A stretch of 64,000 nucleotides of DNA. Origin: Powellomyces hirtus. Its lineage: Eukaryota > Chytridiomycota > Chytridiomycetes > Spizellomycetales > Powellomycetaceae. A model generated the notes under the pieces. That model was not told where the DNA came from and made no database searches. It saw only the letters and a program-made list of their open reading frames with translations. Both the position numbers and the translations under genes were made by a program. Position 1 is the first letter of the stretch. The number at the start of each line of letters is the position of its first letter. Where the stretch lies: assembly GCA_025526995.1 (NCBI GenBank), contig JAHLKG010000004.1, forward strand, positions 1,426,001 to 1,490,000, in the 5' to 3' direction. This document shows, one piece after another, positions 9,601 to 20,412 of this stretch.

Positions 9601-12346
9601 GGTCCCCGTCACCCGACATTGAATCGGACATTAGCGTCGAGGTTGACATGGAGTCGACGGACGACAGCCTGGGACTCGAGACGGACGGGCGCGCGGGCGA
9701 CCACCGTCTGGTTGTGCGGCTCACGGAAGACGAGACCCGCGCGCGCGGAGCGGTCAAGTCTGAAGTGTATTGGTCGTACATTCGGGCCTCGGGCGGGCTC
9801 GTGTTTGCGCTGGCGCTGGCGATGGCGTATACGAGTGTGCAGCTTGCGGCTATTGGGCAGGACTGGTGGTTGAAACATTGGGCCCAGGCGTACCAGCGTG
9901 TCGCGGCGGCGGCGGCGGTGGGGTATTGGATCACCCCGCTGGTCATGGTGCAGGGTGCGGATCAGATCCCGGAAGTGTCCGATGGTGGTCAGCATCCTCC
10001 TCCGCAGGCAGTGGATGTGGGCTACTACCTCACGATCTACGCGGCGATTGGCGCGGTCAGCCTGCTGGCGCTCCTGATCCGTATTGTCGTTGTCTACAGC
10101 GGCTCGCTCCGCGCGTCGCGGCGGTTGCACGACACGATGCTGCGGAAACTGCTGTGCGCGCCGATGCGGTTTTTTGACACGACGCCGATGGGCCGCATCC
10201 TGAACCGCTTTTCGCGCGATATCCAGTGTCTGGACCAGGAAGTTGCGTCGTATTCGGGCGAGTTTTTGGCGAATGCGGTGGCTGCGGTTGCGATTGTGGT
10301 GGTTGTGGCGGCGGTCACGCCCGTGTTTGTGGGCGGGCTGATCCCGATTGCCCTCGTGTATCTCTCGGTCGCGAGACGCTACCTGCGCACATCCACAGAG
10401 CTGAAACGGCTTGACTCGATCACGCGCTCGCCCATCTACTCGCATTTCGGCGAGACGATTGTGGGCGCGCCAACGATCCGCGCGTATGGCGCCGACCGGC
10501 GCTTCATGCGCGAGTCCAACGCGCGCGTCGACATGAACCACCGCGCTTTCTTTTACCTGTGGGTCTCGAACCGATGGCTGGGCGTCCGCGTCGATTTTGT
10601 TGGCGCCTGTGTGTCGTTTACCGCCGCGGTCGCGATCCTGGTCTCGATTCATTGGGGGAAGGGAATGGACCCTGGTGCGGCCGGGTTGAGTCTCTCGTAT
10701 GCACTCACGTTTACGGATGCGCTCTTGTGGGTGGTGAGGATGCATGCGGTTATGGAGATGAGGTGGGTTGTTTGTGGGGTGGGGGAGAGGTTGTTGTGTA
10801 GGAGGTTGGACTGATTATTATTTTTTTTTGTTTGTTTTGGGGTAGTATGAACAGCGTCGAACGGATCTCAGAATACCTCACGATTGACCAAGAAGCGCCT
10901 GCGGAATCAACGCCGCGCGACCGGCCCCCCTTTGACTGGCCCGCGAGCGGGCGCGTCGAGTTCCGCAACGTGACGGCGCGGTACGCCCCCGACCTGGTGC
11001 CCGTGCTCGACAATGTGTCGTTTACGGCGCAGGCGGGGGAAAAGGTGGGGATTGTGGGCCGCACGGGGGCGGGCAAATCGACGCTCAGCCTGGCGCTGTT
11101 TCGGTTTCTGGAAGCATCCGCGGGCCACATTTTTGTGGATGGCGTGGACGTTGCCACGGTCGGGTTGCGTGATCTGAGATCGAGGTTGACGATCATACCC
11201 CAGGACCCGGTCTTGTTTACCGGCACGGTCAGGAGTAATTTGGACCCGTTTGGGCAACACTCGGATCTGGAGCTGTGGACGGCGCTAAGACGCGCGCATC
11301 TTGCGGAATCGAGCACGGCGAGGTTGTCGCGTAACCCGTCCTCACACGCTGTCGTTTCATCTCCGGTCAGTATTGGGAAACGAGCGAGTACGGAGCCGGG
11401 GCGGTTGTCGGCGTCGCCGGCGGCTACCAGCATAGCGACGTCCTCCCTGGTTCTGGATAAGACGGGCTCGTTGGTCGCGCGGAGTATCCCGACCTCCTCG
11501 GCGTATGCCACCCCGACGCCGTCGCGGCGCCCCTCGGCTACGTTCACGAGTAGTGCGGCCGCGGCCGAGTTCTTTGCGGAGGTGGGCGGAGGGGGCGATG
11601 TGCCACCACCACCACCAAGGAAGAGGAAGGCGTCGATGACACCCGTGTTGGGATTCCCGCCTGTGGATCCGATTGCGGCCTCGGCTTCTTCGCGACGCCG
11701 GGCGTCGGGGGCGTCGCACCATTCTTCGCATTCGCATTCCCACACGCACCACCATCATCACCACCACCACCAACAACACCAACAACAACAGCAACAGCAA
11801 CAGCAAATCACCCTTGACACGCCCATCCAAGAAGGCGGGCAAAACTTTTCGCAAGGGCAACGGCAACTCCTCTGTCTCGCGCGCGCGCTCCTGCGGAGCT
11901 GCAAAGTCATTGTCCTCGACGAAGCGACTGCGAGCGTCGACCATGAGACGGATGCCAAGATCCAGGAAACGATCCGCACCGAGTTTCGAGGCGCGACGTT
12001 GTTGTGTGTGGCGCATCGGTTAAGGTATGGAGAGATGAGAGACACCCACAAAAAAAAAAAAAAAATGGAATATGTGGTTTATGTATTTATGTGTGTTTTT
12101 TTTTTGTTTTTTTTTTTTTTACACCCAAACAGAACGGTCGCGGATTACGACAAGATCCTAGTTCTCTCGCGTGGGCAGGTGGCGGAATTTGGCACGCCGT
12201 CCGACCTTTTGGCCAAAGACAGCAGCGACAGCAGTGCGGTGTTCCGCCAAATGTGTCAAGAGAGTGGCGAGATGGGCCATTTGAGGGAAATTGCGCGAAC
12301 GGCGGATGTGGCGCGGGCGGTCAAGAGGAGCCGGTCGTTGATGTAG
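6616..12346 (+). CDS. ABCC-subfamily (MRP/YCF1-like) full ABC transporter
   Basis: Four exons: 6616-6665, 6755-10762, 10846-12024 and 12133-12346; 1816 residues. An N-terminal multi-helix TMD0 opens with LTECFLKV, reminiscent of MRP N-termini, then TMD1, NBD1, TMD2 and NBD2. NBD1 has Walker A GVTGAGKTS (about residue 713), VSGGQKARISLARA, and Walker B VLLDDPLSAVD with Asp at the catalytic position, typical of ABCC. NBD2 has GRTGAGKST, IPQDPVLFTGT, FSQGQRQLL, VIVLDEATASVD and AHRLRTVADYD. An acidic/Ser-rich linker follows NBD1. NBD2 carries an extra low-complexity segment of about 165 residues. The family exports glutathione and other anionic conjugates, often into the vacuole; substrate is inferred. 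The start is uncertain: the tiny first exon could be preceded by another. Confidence 0.9.
11310..11806 (+). other. His/Gln- and Ser-rich insertion inside NBD2
   Basis: Between LWTALRRAHL and the signature region (ITLDTPIQEGGQNFSQGQ) the frame continues through about 165 low-complexity residues. These are Ser/Arg/Pro/Ala-rich, then HSHSHTHHHHHHHH and a Gln run near 11735-11806. No GT-AG pair removes it cleanly, so it appears translated. Confidence 0.75.
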
Positions 12347-12969
12347 AGGGTTTTGGGTTGGAGATGGAAAGAAACAGAAGAAAAGTGCGGGAACAGGTCT
12401 TGTTTGTTGTTGTTGTTGTTGGCTGTACTTTTGTGTGATTTTTCGTTTGTTTTGTATACCCCCCGTTCCCCCCCCCCCCCCCCCCCCCCCGCGTATGTGC
12501 AGCGGGATTTTGTTTATTTGCAATGTGTGTGTCTTTTGTATGTGAATGATGTAGTAGTTTTTTTTATGTGTGTGGACAAGGTTATTTGAACATTTTAATT
12601 CGATTTTGAAAGAGGAATGTGACGTGCGTAAAGATGAGATCGGAAGGTGAATTTGAGTAGGATGGGTGGGTGGGCATGTTAGGAGGTAAAACTCAAGCGG
12701 TGGTTGGTCATGGGTAATCGTGAGTTTGAGGGTTATGAACAAGTGCACTCGGTCTTACTTCAGCGCAGGGAAAGAGGGAAGATAAAGAGAAGTAGTATAT
12801 ACCCCAGGTCGCTCGCTCTCGATGCCTCCCCCGCCGATTTCAAGTTTCATTGGAATAGAAAGATCAAGTGCTGCATTCATCATCCTGCGAATACATTGAC
12901 ATTGTGATACAAGTTGCTGTCCAAAATTTGTTATTTTGTAGGTTTTGTAGTAACACCATGTTTTATTTT
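12347..12969. other. Convergent 3' region with a 23-base C tract
   Basis: Lies between the ABC and aquaporin stops. An uninterrupted run of 23 C occupies 12468-12490, 120 bp after the ABC stop. The rest is T-rich on the plus strand, as expected of 3' UTRs. No gene seen. Confidence 0.7.
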
Positions 12970-14568
12970 TCACGACGCGATCGCAGCGGCGCGCTCACTC
13001 TCCAACGCCTGGGCGGCGCCCTTTTTCGTTTTCTGGCTCGCGCTCGTCTGGGTCGCTTCATGCGCAAACAGGTGCTGCGCCCAGCCCGCCAACGCCGCGC
13101 CAATGAAATCGCCGATCCAGTAGATCCAGTGGTGCGACCAGTTGCCCGAGAGCAGCGCGGGCCCAAACACCCGCGCTGGGTTGAACGCACCGCCCGAAAC
13201 GGAGCCGCCGATTAGACCCTGCGCGGAAAAAAGGAAAGAAGAGGGAACGAGGAAGGGTGGGGTTGTGCGGTTAGAGAGGAGGAGAGGAGAAGGCGGTGCG
13301 CGAGCGGCGGGGGGAGCAGGGGGGGTTTTTTTGTTTTTTTTTGCTTACGAGGAATCCAAGCGTGAACCCGATCGCGAAGGGTGCGAAACCGGCTTTGGTG
13401 TTCCCGCTTGTTGTGTAGATGGTCAGGTTTCGGCCGACGGCTTCATCCCGCGCAGCTGCCTTCTTATCGCCTTTCGTCTTGACTTTTACCGCGTTGGTCG
13501 TGTCCACTGTAAATATATATAATACAAGAAACAAAGAAAAAAAAGGCTTTTGGCATCAGCGCCCAACCTTTTTCCCTTTCTTGTTTTGGGTTGGTGAGAA
13601 ACGGAGGGGGGGGGGGGGTGGGGTTGTTTCTTCACCTGTATCGAACGCAGTGGCAAAGATCACATAGACCAGAATAAACGTCAACATGATTTCCATCGCG
13701 AGCGCCTGCCCGAGATGCGCGGTGGAATGCACGCTGACAACAATACTGGCCGGGATCGATGCGTAGCCGGGGTGCGGGCCGGGAAAGACAATCAGCAGGG
13801 CGACAACCGAAAAAATGGCCGCTACCAGCTGAATGAACATGAAGGCAAGGCCTATGGGACAGAGACGTTTTCGGATTCAGTCCCATGGGCTCCCGTTTCC
13901 CGATGATAATGATGGGCGGGGGGAGGGGGGGTCAGGGGCATTTCATCCCCTTCGTTTATTGTTTTACCTTTTCGTAAAGACACTTTTCCGGTCACCATCG
14001 TCGCGAACGTGACGGCCGGGTTGAAATGCGCGCCGGAAACATCGGCAAAGGAGTAAATCAGAGCAATGGAGACAAAGGCGGTGGAGACGGCCGCCAGGGT
14101 CAAGTTGGTGTCGTTCTCGGATCGGCCGTTGTTGACCGCGACGGCTTCGACGACAAACAAGAATAGGAATGTGCAGAGACCTTCGCCGAAAACTGCGCGG
14201 AGCAACTGAAAGTCGAGCGGCCCTCAGCTTCAGTATTTTTTTTTGCACGATTGACACCACCACACCCCAATCGGCTCCGTTTTTGCTTTGACGAACGTAG
14301 AACGTACCACCCGCCGCTTTTCAGTCATAGCCCACGAAAACTCCTCAAATTCACCCTGGAACTCTTTAATCCAATCCAGGGGATTCCAGCTAAAATAGCC
14401 AGGTGCATCATTCAGCGTGTCGATGGGTCGGGGTGCGTCTTCATCATCATCGTCATTGTTGGCAGCATTCTGCGTTAGGCCCTGTCGTTCAATGTCGACG
14501 GAAACTTGGCCCCCACGAGGGGAGGAGGGGTTCCCGGGCATGTCGGTGAGTTTGTGAAGCTCGGACAT
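12970..14568 (-). CDS. Aquaporin (MIP family, AQP8/TIP-like)
   Basis: Five exons: 14568-14308, 14205-13968, 13851-13636, 13506-13349 and 13218-12970; 373 residues. A soluble acidic N-terminus of about 85 residues precedes six membrane helices. NPA motif 1 is in SGAHFNPAVTF (about residue 148) and motif 2 in SGGAFNPARVFGPALL (about residue 303), with the Arg of the selectivity filter after the second NPA. The segment SGNWSHHWIYWIGDFIGAAL resembles tonoplast/AQP8 channels more than glycerol facilitators, which carry NPARD. Probable role: water, possibly ammonia or peroxide, across the vacuolar or plasma membrane. All joins keep frame. An insertion of about 40 hydrophilic residues (KVKTKGDKKAAARDEAVG...) lies before helix 5. 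It is divergent from the PQ-loop gene. Confidence 0.92.
13606..13618. repeat. G13 homopolymer in aquaporin intron 3
   Basis: Thirteen consecutive G on the plus strand (C on the coding strand), just inside the intron at 13507-13635. Intron 2 carries a second interrupted G-rich run near 13917-13930. Confidence 0.85.
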
Positions 14569-14793
14569 CTTGGGTGTTGAACTGTACAGTGCACTACTCT
14601 TTCTCCTCAGCTCCTTCTCTGCTGTCTTTCTCCTGGAGAAAATACAAAGGGATGACGACCCCTTTGGAATTCTCCCCCGTCAAGTCCGCTGTGATTGCGT
14701 AAGCCGAAGCGCCACACCTGACAACCCCAACGCCCATCCGCGTGTGTGTCACTCTTCAACTTGGCACGTCCTTTCTTCCGTCCTCGTTTCACA
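14569..14793. promoter_or_regulatory. Compact bidirectional promoter
   Basis: Only 225 bp separate the aquaporin ATG (14568, -) and the PQ-loop ATG (14794, +). It must contain both promoters and leaders unless the PQ-loop gene starts in an upstream exon. No TATA box or other clear element is visible. Confidence 0.5.
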
Positions 14794-16111
14794 ATGTATC
14801 TCATCCCGTCACGAACGCTTGAAATTCCATGTTCGACACAACACGACTCCACCAAGCTGATGCTTGGACTGTTTATCACTACAGGGACAGTCGTCTCTTA
14901 TGTCCCGCAGGTAAACTTCACCAAGTAAGCGCACAATAACGAGGCTCGCCTGGCTGACATGCGGATCATGTCCGTGCGCTTCTACTAGATAGTCAAGATC
15001 ATGCAGAAGAAGAGCAGTGAAGGATTATCCCTATACTTCTTCTTTTTGGTAGGCGATTGGAAAGAACAAGCGAAGCGTGCAATCACGTAATGACCGTCGC
15101 GATGTCTAGGGTGCAATAGGCATGAACGCCCTGGTCGCCAACGTTCTCATTCTCTCTTTCCCCTCGATAATATGTTGTCTGAGATCACCCAAAGTATGTC
15201 TAGTGTTCAGGAAAAGCGGAGGATATGGTTTGCAAGGCGATCTGGAATCGTTGACGCTTGTCAAATTCACAGTGGGGCCCGCTTCTATGCACTGAAAACA
15301 CCTTTGGCGTAACTCAAGTCTCAGTCCAAACATTCTGCTTCATGACCTGGTAAGCCTTTGTATTGACTTTGTTCCTCTATAGGGGTCTCACTCAGATTTC
15401 CCCTTAGCGTCGCCCTCTTCTACATCTACTACCCGCCTCACCTGCAACACACGCACACGGAGCCTCGTGGACTCACTCCCGCCTACCGGCGCGCGCGGTG
15501 GGTAGGGGTGACCATCGTGTCGTTCTGTGCAGCTTTGTTTTTCACGACCCTTGCGATCCTGCTCTATGCGACGGACGAGAATGGCGATTCGAAGACGGGC
15601 ACGTGGGTGGCGGGAGTGTTGGGAATGCTGGCCACCATCACAAGCGTGTTGCAGTTTTTGCCGCAGTTGCTGCATACCTGGGGAAAGCAGGTGCGAAGCT
15701 GATACATTGCATGTTGATGCGCAAGCCTGTCAATTCTGATTCCTGATCCCCATGTTTCCCTAGTCCGTTGGCGCTCTTAGCATCCCTATGATGATGATGC
15801 AGACGCCCGGCGGGTTTCTCATGGCTTACTCACTCTACATCCAGCCCAATGCAAACTGGACGTCCTGGCTGCCATACCTCATTTGCGGTCTCTTACAGGG
15901 CGTGCTCCTCCTCATGTGCATTGCATTCACACTCCGCCCTGGGGCTGCTGCCGCCGAACAAAGTGGCGGTGAAAGCGAAGGCGAAGATGATGGAGCAACG
16001 GAACCTCTTCTCGGAGCTGTGGCGCCACCTCCTCCTTATGGTTCGGCAGCCTCCTTTATCGCCGTTGAGGACACCACTGCGGAAGCGGGCGGTGAAGCCA
16101 AGAGTCTGTAA
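14794..16111 (+). CDS. PQ-loop repeat membrane protein
   Basis: Six exons: 14794-14910, 14989-15048, 15110-15193, 15273-15349, 15408-15690 and 15764-16111; 322 residues. The first PQ-loop reads VVSYVPQIVKIMQKKSSEGL and the second LQFLPQLLHTWGKQSVGALS, each followed by a hydrophobic helix, giving the seven-helix pattern of the PQ-loop/SWEET-like fold (cystinosin, SLC66). The C-terminal 50 residues are soluble, Glu/Ala-rich, and contain EPLLGA, resembling an acidic-dileucine sorting signal. Family members move amino acids or other small solutes across vacuolar/lysosomal or plasma membranes; the substrate here is unknown. The start is the first ATG in frame. A short upstream exon in 14650-14700 cannot be excluded. 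Confidence 0.85.
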
Positions 16112-16244
16112 ATATTTGTATTCTAGTTACGGGAAATAGGTCTACAATCTAGGCTGTGCTACGTTTTGGTCCCTATGCCGGATGTAAATAGTATCCGAGC
16201 TCTAAGAAAGTATGTTTCCGCACCCGTTTTCCCTATTTACAAAC

Positions 16245-17222
16245 CTACTGTTCCCGCTCAGCCTCAGCGATGAGATCCTCGATCATGCGGATCAGGTTGT
16301 TGACGCCAAACAGGACGCCCTCGTCGGGTCCCTCCGATTCAGCCGCCACGTGCGAGTGGGCAAAGTCAATGAGACGCACGTCGGCCATGGCGGTCTTGTT
16401 GACAGAATCCTCGTCTTGGTAGACGATCAGCACGGATCCTCCGTACAGACGGACGCAGGCTTGTTGGAGTGCTACGCGGATGGTAACGAGCTTGACGTGC
16501 ACGGCGCGTAGAGCGGACGCGGAGATCAGCTTGCCAGAGGTTGGTACGCTAAACAGTGCGCGGATACCAGTGTGTATTGTGGCGGGTGTTAGTGCACGGC
16601 CGAAAGCTTTGTCGTGGACGAGGTAGGTACCATGAACTGGGTCGTAGACCTGCAATGAAAAGAATGAGGGCGAGTCGTCATTCGCATCAGAGCGCGTTGC
16701 GCACGCACCTTCATGCCGCAGATCCGCAAACCAGTCTCCAGGCTCGTGGTGATACGGGCCTGTTCCTCCATCCGCGCACGTTTCTCGTCGTTGGCTTCGT
16801 CACCGTACAGGCGCGTGCCCACTTTGATGTCGGCGGCCGAGGCGTTGACGAACGGTTCGACAATGTTTTCAATGTGAATCGCCGGTGTTTCCTATTTCAG
16901 GGCGCAGAGCAAAGTATCAGGTCAGTTCAAATTTCCGCAACGGTGACTGGAAGCGAAAGCCATGTGGAAGGGAGCTCACCTCGCCAGAGACAGGGTGGGT
17001 GATGTGTCCAGCGCCCGCAAAACGGGGCAGGACGGCACGGAACTGTACAATGTCTGGGCGGTTGCTCGCATACAAGGCCTCGTAAAAGTCTGTTTCCTTT
17101 TGTGGTCCCGCCTTGGCGATCAGTCCGTTGGGAAGAGCGACTATTTGACCCGCGTGTCCTGCAATTTGGCCCTCTAGGGGAGCGTGAGGTGGATTGTGGA
17201 GAGGCAGGGCAGGTGCAGACAT
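16245..17222 (-). CDS. Inositol polyphosphate kinase (IPK2/ARG82-like)
   Basis: Three exons: 17222-16980, 16891-16709 and 16649-16245; 276 residues, normal for inositol polyphosphate multikinases. The N-terminal HAGQIVALPNGLIAKAG resembles the GHAG element of the family. The inositol-binding motif PxxxDxKxG appears as ASAADIKVGTRLYGDEA, with Ala where the family has Pro; Asp, Lys and Gly are kept. The C-terminal ATP/metal motif is VRLIDFAHSH. The enzyme phosphorylates IP3/IP4 to IP5 in the nucleus and cytosol and feeds inositol pyrophosphate signalling. IPMK rather than IP6-kinase is inferred from length. The stop lies 133 bp from the convergent PQ-loop stop. Confidence 0.85.
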
Positions 17223-17626
17223 GTTGGATGCTGTGATGGAAAGAAGCGATTCCCGAATGGTCTTGTAAGAAGTATATTCAAAAACAAAAAAAAAAAAGAC
17301 AACGGGAAAAGAGGAAAGGAAACGACGGCGTTGGCGGTTTGACGGCAACCTAATTATGGGATGTCGTTGCTCACGCGTCTGTCCGATTGCCGAATTGGCC
17401 TCTCTTTGCTCTTCCCTTTTTCCCAATTCTGCTTTCTTTTTTTTTCTTGCCGGAATTGCCGCCCCGTCTTTCTTGAATAACGGAGTTCGCAGCAGGAACG
17501 GGAATGTGCTCGCTTTCAGCTCCTATTCCCTGTGCTGTATCTTTGCTTCCCCTGCCACAAATTCCAACTGCTTCATAGTCCTGTAATTCTATTTACCCTC
17601 GCACTCCTCACCTTTTCCTTCTCGTA
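17223..17626. promoter_or_regulatory. Divergent promoter, kinase and cyclin K/T genes
   Basis: 404 bp between the two start codons, T-rich near 17430-17450. No TATA box or recognisable factor site is clear. Confidence 0.4.
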
Positions 17627-19812
17627 ATGTTCCGCGGAGGCCGGCGGCGCGGCCACTTTCCGCATCCTCTTCCGGCTCGACACCGACCTCGCTCCGGTGG
17701 CGGCAATAATGGGCCCGGAACCGGCGGCGGTCAACGTCCCAACAACAACAATCCCAACAACCAACGTCGCCGCGGTCGAGGCGGACATCACCCCCACCGC
17801 CACCCGAACTCCCGCAACCGATTCTCCTCATTCTTTGCACGCACTTCCGAAGCCGAGGATGAAGTGGACCGCAACCGACAGGCGATCAATATCGCCACTA
17901 CCGCCGCATCGGGTCGGAAGAAACCCGCCGATAGAGAAGACTATATCACAGCTCTTGATCTGGAACCTGCGAACAACTGGTACTTTACAGAAGAACAGCT
18001 GCGGAACACCCCATCTCGACGCTGTGGGCTTGATGAGGATTCAGAAACGATACTTCGCGACAAGGGCTGTAGGGTAATCTTGACCCTCGCCAAGGAACTC
18101 AATAGGTACGGGAAATTTCAGACTGACCAGGCTGTCCGGCTTCAGCAAAACGCGATCGAGTAGCAGTCGATAACTTATTGTGGGGAATATCTTTGAGGCC
18201 TTCGTTCTTTAATCAGCTCCCTGCAAATGTAAATTACTCAAATCTTTTGTTTCCGATCGCGTTTCGTAGATATCCGCGACTCTCACAAACCGCGTGCCTA
18301 TATTTTCATCGTATATATATGCGCAAATCATTCACCGAATATAATGAATACAAGGTACGCTGCGATGGTTGCCGACCGTCATTCGCACTCCTTTCTGCTT
18401 ATCAACCTGCAACGCGCCCTTGTAGCTCATGGCGGCCACATGTTTCTGGATCGCCGCCAAATGGGATGACCGTCCCGTAAAGTCTACACATATTGTCGAG
18501 CTCTTCATTAAGATAATAAATAAGGTAAATCCTGCTTTTGAGAGATGTGTTGTGTTGTCCCGGCGTCTCAAATCTGTTGCCAGGACTTTCAAAGCGGCGT
18601 TGATTTCGAAAGCCCATTGTTTATGGAATACAGACGCCGCATCTTGTTCTACGAGATTGAGGCCTTCAAAACCCTATGCTTTGACTGTGTGCCAAGAGCA
18701 CCCTTTGACATGTTTATACCCGTGATTGCTCAACTTGATGGTATGTTCTTGAGACATGCATACTCCCAACCGCCTTTCCCGCTTTGGAGTGCGGACGACA
18801 ATACTCATTCGGCGCATTTTGACTTGCGTAGTATCCACGTCATTGACCGACGCCGCTGCAGCTGTTCTGAATGACATGTGCGTTTTCGGTGAGCCGTTTC
18901 TTGTTCGCCTCACCTCCCTTCCCCTTCCGTTCTTTGAACCCCCGCCCCCTACACACCTCATCCCGCAGCCCGCCTAACGTGCGTCTCTAAATAGATACCT
19001 CTCCCCGACCTGTCTGCGCTTTTCAGCGCACGTGTTGTTTGCGACCGCCATCGTGTACGGCGCCAAGATCATACAGGTCGATATACCCGCTGGCAAAGAC
19101 GGCCGAACGTTCCGGCAGGTCACAGGCTTGGCATCGGATGAAGGGCGAAGTCTGCTTAAAGGTACATATATTCTCTCTCTTCCTGTTTGCACGTGTTGGA
19201 TGCGAAACAAACCAGGGTTGCTGATCTCTGTTGTCTACGCTTTATTGCGTGCCCCCAGATGCCCTGAACGCTATGACGGCATTCTACAGATACCACGAAA
19301 AGTCCGACGACGATCCGGATCCGGGAGGACCCAGCATGGTTGTCGAACCGGAAATGCAGGATCAAGGACTTGAGTCGCCTCCGGTTGTGGTACGTTTAAT
19401 GTTTGCGTTCAGGCGGGCTCATCTAAACAACCAGAGCAGCGAGATGGTGGTTGTGTTCTCTTTCTTTCAATAACTGACGTCCTGCGTTTTTTGGGTACAG
19501 GATGACGGACGGCCTGTGTCAATTTCATTATCTCAAGCCTCGCCACTCACAGAGGGGACAACGCGTGAATTCTCAGCCCCGATAGAAGAAGACGATAATC
19601 AAAGGTCCGAACAAGATGAAGATGATCAAGAGGCTGACAAGCGCGAAACGGGAGATGATGCGAGTGAAGGTGGTCAACCCGAACAGTCTGATGATGAAGT
19701 TCATGACGACCCCCACGAGGACACGGCGCCATCGGAGAGCGAGGTCTCAGCACGACCCCACAAACGCGCCCGATTGGACATTCCGGTTGAAGATGTCATG
19801 GATCTTGGTTAA
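17627..19812 (+). CDS. Cyclin K/T-type transcriptional cyclin (P-TEFb/CTDK-like)
   Basis: Eight exons: 17627-18105, 18270-18354, 18426-18524, 18584-18740, 18832-18877, 18995-19161, 19259-19389 and 19501-19812; 491 residues. The N-terminus is Arg/Gly/Asn-rich, RGG-like. The cyclin box opens with NNWYFTEEQLRNTPSRRCGL, the cyclin K/T/L hallmark. It continues with QTACLYFHRIYMRKSF, MAATCFWIAAKWDDRPVK and a second fold ending in HVLFATAIVYGAKI. The tail is very acidic and Ser-rich with a basic patch (RPHKRARLD). Such cyclins activate CDK9/CDK12-type kinases that phosphorylate the RNA polymerase II C-terminal domain. The exact CDK partner cannot be told from sequence. Exon 5 uses a GTGCGT donor at 18878, chosen because it alone restores phase. 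Confidence 0.88.
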
Positions 19813-20412
19813 AAACCAAGAGAGTAGAAAACCCCCCTCATCGAACCCTTCCATTGTACATAAGCCTTGACAGGATGACTGCAACTTGCATTTCGTTGCC
19901 TTAGCTGCATTAGCTAATCGGGGAACGCGCTCATGCAAATTTGGACGCGCCAGATGAAATAGTATGTGACCACAAAAGAACATCCAGTCAACTGACTGAC
20001 GGCTGTTGGTTGGTAAAGGCAACGCCCATGATACGGATTTCGAGAGAGCAGGGCCTTGAGGTCAATGGATGCATGAGCTTTGTGGTCCACCTAGTCGTTG
20101 GCTTTCTAATCTTTCACCCAACTCCTTTGACCAAAAAAAAAAAACAAAAAAAAAAAAACACAAAAGCATGCGGCAGGGGTCAGAGCTCTTCATTCCATTC
20201 GCGAATGACATCGAACATCGATACAGTCTCACATTGAAAACATGATCAACTCTGGAGAAGTCATATTGCAGAGAAAAGTGGAAACAAAATGAAAGCTCAT
20301 CAAACGCAATCTTTGTAAGCAAGCTATCCAGAAACATGTGGGTACAGTCTCGTATATACAAGTACCAATGCAAAACCAGAGAAGGTGGTCAGAAAATCCA
20401 CCAGCAACATCT
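19813..20412. other. Convergent intergenic region
   Basis: 600 bp between the cyclin K/T and pyruvate kinase stops. It holds an A-rich run with single C interruptions near 20132-20162. No gene seen. Confidence 0.6.
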
